From NCBI GenBank assembly GCA_025999735.1, contig BNXR01000113.1:1-5529 (forward strand): DNA of 5,529 nucleotides, given 5' to 3'. The DNA comes from Bacteroidia bacterium (GTDB taxonomy: Bacteria; Bacteroidota; Bacteroidia; Bacteroidales; Marinifilaceae). The notes beneath the pieces are model-generated. The model was not told the DNA's origin and made no database searches. It saw only the letters and a program-made list of their open reading frames with translations. The position numbers and the translations under genes are program-made. Below, piece after piece: positions 5,032 through 5,529 of the stretch (position 1 is its first letter; every line of letters begins with the position of its first letter).

Positions 5032-5529
5032 ATGAAAGACCATCACGTTCATATTGGGCAATTTTACGATGTGTATTATGCCCCAACCGATATTCTCCGC
5101 ATCGTGTCAGAGGCAGGCGTAGAAGGGTGCTCCTACTCATCTTCGTCAACTTGTAAAGAGGGCGTAACATTAAGCGAGATTGAACAGGAAATCACCGCCT
5201 GCACGAAGCAATTTTCGCCCGACACGATGCAGCCCCTATTGTGGTATATGCCCGATTACATCCGTCAGGGCATAGCAGTAGATAAAGCGTTTGACAATAT
5301 CCCGTACCGAGGAATAAAATTGCACCCGCGCTTTAATAGGTGGAATTTGAAAGACAGTAAGCACTTGGATTGCCTGCACTCACTGTTTGGCTTTGCCGAT
5401 GCCCACCGCTTGCCTATAACCATCCACACTGGCGAAGACGAGTATGAATGGCCCTGTTTTTTTGAGCAATTTTTTGACAAGTATAAGAACGCAAATAGTA
5501 TTCTTGCCCATTGTCGCCCGCTCGACAAA
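5032..5529 (+). CDS. Amidohydrolase-superfamily metal-dependent hydrolase (3' end cut)
   Basis: The frame is open from the ATG at 5032 to the window end: 166 residues and no stop, so the C-terminal part is missing. Motifs follow the amidohydrolase/TatD-like TIM-barrel order: H5-x-H7 on strand 1 (DHHVHIG), GIKLHPRF at 94-101 (Lys96 and His98), ITIHTG at 129-134 (His132) and LAHCRP at 158-163 (His160). These are likely metal ligands of a hydrolase acting on amide, ester or phosphoester bonds. The catalytic Asp expected further on is outside the window. The gene starts 8 bases after the maturase stop. Its place in a RiPP operon suggests a role in processing the modified peptide or its leader, in precursor supply, or in self-protection; none of these is shown by the sequence. 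Superfamily assignment is good, substrate unknown. Confidence 0.85.
   Translation, partial: MKDHHVHIGQFYDVYYAPTDILRIVSEAGVEGCSYSSSSTCKEGVTLSEIEQEITACTKQFSPDTMQPLLWYMPDYIRQGIAVDKAFDNIPYRGIKLHPRFNRWNLKDSKHLDCLHSLFGFADAHRLPITIHTGEDEYEWPCFFEQFFDKYKNANSILAHCRPLDK

Overview
The window looks like an accessory region of a Bacteroidota genome, most likely Bacteroidales. Three things point there: promoter elements of the Bacteroides type (TAnnTTTG at 177-184 and 3238-3245), AT-rich DNA with few Shine-Dalgarno sequences, and protein families common in that group. All genes I can support are on the + strand. They form three units that look independently acquired. The last unit is visibly richer in G+C than the two before it.

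Unit 1 (about 139-1330) is a single gene for a YhcG-type (DUF1016) PDDEXK nuclease-like protein. It has its own Bacteroides-type promoter. A 31-32 base sequence just upstream (139-169) recurs after the gene (1438-1469), in front of unit 2. Unit 2 (about 1438-3181) starts with some 370 bases that contain no convincing gene. Much of this stretch (about 1489-1751) can fold as an RNA dominated by a long interrupted hairpin (1596-1717) with 9-, 7- and 10-bp perfect helices. Next come a 200-residue protein with two N-terminal membrane helices and a helical cytosolic part, and a roughly 222-residue protein resembling the uracil-DNA-glycosylase superfamily fold. Structured RNA, small membrane protein and nucleic-acid-enzyme-like protein together resemble a phage-defence module, but I recognise no named system. 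This is the best candidate for something undescribed.

Unit 3 (about 3220 to the right edge) is a RiPP (ribosomally made, post-translationally modified peptide) biosynthetic cluster. It has a Bacteroides-type promoter, a structured 5' UTR of about 100 bases, and a 44-residue Gly/Cys-rich precursor peptide with an unusually canonical ribosome binding site. A very strong terminator-like hairpin (3500-3551) follows the precursor. Next come a PqqD-like/radical SAM/SPASM maturase and an amidohydrolase-superfamily protein cut by the window end. The likely logic is that the precursor is made in excess, readthrough of the hairpin supplies a little maturase, the PqqD-like domain recruits the peptide through its leader, and the radical SAM centre forms thioether or related cross-links on the C-terminal Cys/Gly-rich core. 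The amidohydrolase may process, release or protect against the product. Transporter, protease and immunity genes, if any, would lie beyond the right edge.
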